DNA from: Nitrospinota bacterium
GTDB lineage: Bacteria; Nitrospinota; Nitrospinia; Nitrospinales; VA-1
NCBI GenBank assembly: GCA_027619975.1
Contig: JAQCGX010000006.1
Span: 1-64,000, forward strand
Reading direction: 5' to 3'
DNA: 64,000 bases
In this document: one piece after another, positions 62,872 to 64,000 of the stretch
Layout of the letters: the number at the start of each line of letters is the position of its first letter
Numbering within the stretch: position 1 is the stretch's first letter
Translations under genes and position numbers: made by a program
Notes under the pieces: model-generated
What the model was told of the DNA's origin: nothing
Seen by the model: the letters and a program-made list of their open reading frames with translations, nothing else
The model's database searches: none

Positions 62872-63576
62872 ATGATTATGGCAAGACATCCCAAACATCT
62901 GGAAAAGGAAATTGAAAACCTCAAGGAAAAGATTCTGTCTTTGGGGGCGAGTGTAGAGGCCAGCGTTCAGCGAGCGGCGAGATCTCTGACGCAAAGAGAC
63001 TCTGTCCTGGCTTTAAAAGTCATTGATTCCGATTTTGAAATTGATCAGATGGAAGTGGTTGTTGAAGAGGAATGTCTCAAGATCCTGGCACTTCATCAGC
63101 CCGTCGCCAACGACTTGCGGCTGATCATTTCCATCCTTAAAATCAATAACGATCTGGAAAGAATCGGGGATCTGGCGGTGAACATCGCTGAGCGGGCGGT
63201 TTATCTGTCCACGCACAGTAAGTTGGATATTCCTTTCGATTTTCAGGACATGGCCGAAAAAACACAAATCATGCTCAAGGGCAGTCTGGATGCTCTGGTC
63301 AATCAGGACGTGAAACTTGCGCGGCAGGTGTGCCAGGCGGACGATGAAGTCGATGCGATGAACCGGGAGGTTTTTACCCTGATTGAAGCCGAGATAAAAA
63401 AAAACCCCGAGCATTTGAACAGCTTGATCCAGCTACTTTCCGCCTCCCGTTATCTGGAGCGGGTGGCCGATCACGCGACCAACATCGCCGAGGATGTCAT
63501 TTATATGGTGGAAGGCGAAATCATCCGACACTTCAATAAATTAACGGAAAGGACGACCAAATTTTCTAAAGAATAA
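62872..63576 (+). CDS. phoU: phosphate uptake regulator PhoU
   Basis: PhoU links the Pst transporter to PhoR and dampens signalling when phosphate is ample. The 234 residues form two three-helix bundles, each with an acidic metal motif: EIDQMEVVVEEECLKILALHQP with RIGDLAVNIAE, and DDEVDAMNREVFTL with RVADHATNIAEDVIYMVEG. AAAGAGGA precedes the start. An ATG two codons in is equally possible. Confidence 0.95.
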   Translation: MIMARHPKHLEKEIENLKEKILSLGASVEASVQRAARSLTQRDSVLALKVIDSDFEIDQMEVVVEEECLKILALHQPVANDLRLIISILKINNDLERIGDLAVNIAERAVYLSTHSKLDIPFDFQDMAEKTQIMLKGSLDALVNQDVKLARQVCQADDEVDAMNREVFTLIEAEIKKNPEHLNSLIQLLSASRYLERVADHATNIAEDVIYMVEGEIIRHFNKLTERTTKFSKE

Positions 63577-63643
63577 TTCCTTAAAGGCCAAGTGAAGACG
63601 GCTTGGCTGACGGTGGATTTGGTTGATGGGCTTGAAGGTAATT

Positions 63644-64000
63644 TTATTTCGTGTTTCGGACGGCGCGGACGCCTCCCTTTTTGCACATAGTGAGTCGGCG
63701 CGTGTGGGCCATTCCGGTGACGAAATAAAAAGTTCGGGTGCAACATTCCTCCAGGTTGGTTTTGTGGTAATCCGAAGACCAGTACCAGTAAGCGGCGCCA
63801 TCGGCGAACTTTTCATCCAGAGCCAGTGGATTTTCAGGGTCATGATCCATGCTGATGTTATTTTCCTTGGTGTTGTCATAAATTTTGGCCAGCTCAAAAA
63901 TAGCAGGCAGTCGCCAATCTTCGTGTCCACCCGTTTTTAGATTCTTGACATACTCCACCGCCTGATGCCAGTTCAAACATTTCCCCAAATGCGCGTAACT
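63644..64000 (-). CDS. DUF1566-domain protein (partial at window edge)
   Basis: The frame is open from the window end to 63644. It reads [35 protein letters not shown], the typical start of the DUF1566/Lcl C-terminal domain (related to C-type-lectin-like folds), and ends with GVRAVRNTK. The N-terminus, probably with a signal peptide, lies beyond base 64000. It converges with phoU. No function can be named. Confidence 0.75.
   Translation of the reverse strand, partial: SYAHLGKCLNWHQAVEYVKNLKTGGHEDWRLPAIFELAKIYDNTKENNISMDHDPENPLALDEKFADGAAYWYWSSDYHKTNLEECCTRTFYFVTGMAHTRRLTMCKKGGVRAVRNTK

Noticed and set aside
63585-63608. Terminator after phoU
   Set aside because: GCCAAG/CTTGGC can pair, but the stem is short and no T-run follows.

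Overview
The window is a dense bacterial chromosome segment from a Gram-negative organism with an outer membrane. Evidence for this is an LptG-type LPS exporter subunit, several lipobox lipoproteins, a Tat-exported molybdoenzyme, an OprP-like porin and an SspB-type ClpXP adaptor. It is respiratory: four adjacent genes encode c-type cytochromes with 1, 2, 10 and 12 heme motifs. Multiheme cytochromes, the diaminopimelate route, B12-type radical SAM proteins and SUMF1-like proteins together recall Nitrospinota or deltaproteobacteria-like lineages. No rRNA or marker gene settles this, so the taxonomy is an inference.

Layout. 0-5 kb: tRNA-Arg(TCT), DUF190-FluC, a GT39 transferase, tRNA-Pro, a Spy/CpxP-like protein, tRNA-Arg(TCG)-tRNA-His and sspB. 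5-14 kb: an MBL hydrolase, a second GT39 protein, an unknown membrane protein, and an envelope/metabolism run on the minus strand (amgK-lptG-ppx-ilvB). 14-22 kb: a thioredoxin-like ferredoxin, engB, the cytochrome cluster and an HPt protein. 22-31 kb: a MITE-like element, glgX, a retropepsin-rimK-aspartoacylase-like operon and a 12-blade NHL protein. 31-40 kb: two tandem B12/radical SAM paralogues, a repeat, a cupin, dapF-dapA-dapB, and a sulfite-oxidase-fold enzyme with a SUMF1 lipoprotein. 40-49 kb: a SUMF1-CcdA fusion with TlpA, an Fe-S group (nfu, two ferredoxins, a JAMM protein), mreB behind a GAF/degenerate-GGDEF pair, PilZ, tRNA-Val and tRNA-Asp, and an SprA-type metalloprotease. 49-64 kb: phoB-phoR, modABC, a broken OprP-like porin, pstSCAB-phoU, and a DUF1566 gene cut by the window edge.

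The right-hand 15 kb forms a phosphate and molybdate region. PhoR-PhoB probably control pstSCAB-phoU through three CTAACA(T/A) boxes at 11-bp spacing. modABC lies between phoBR and pst behind a 24-bp ModE-type operator. Two related MITE-like elements sit exactly on the TAA stop codons of phoR and modA. A third element, near 22.5 kb, carries the same 99-bp core in inverse orientation inside different terminal repeats. The OprP-like porin upstream of pstS has two in-frame stop codons but no frameshift.

The most notable points are the composite MITE family and its insertion at stop codons, the nonsense-interrupted porin, the paralogous 10- and 12-heme cytochromes, the CX4CX2C radical SAM pair, and the SUMF1-CcdA fusion.
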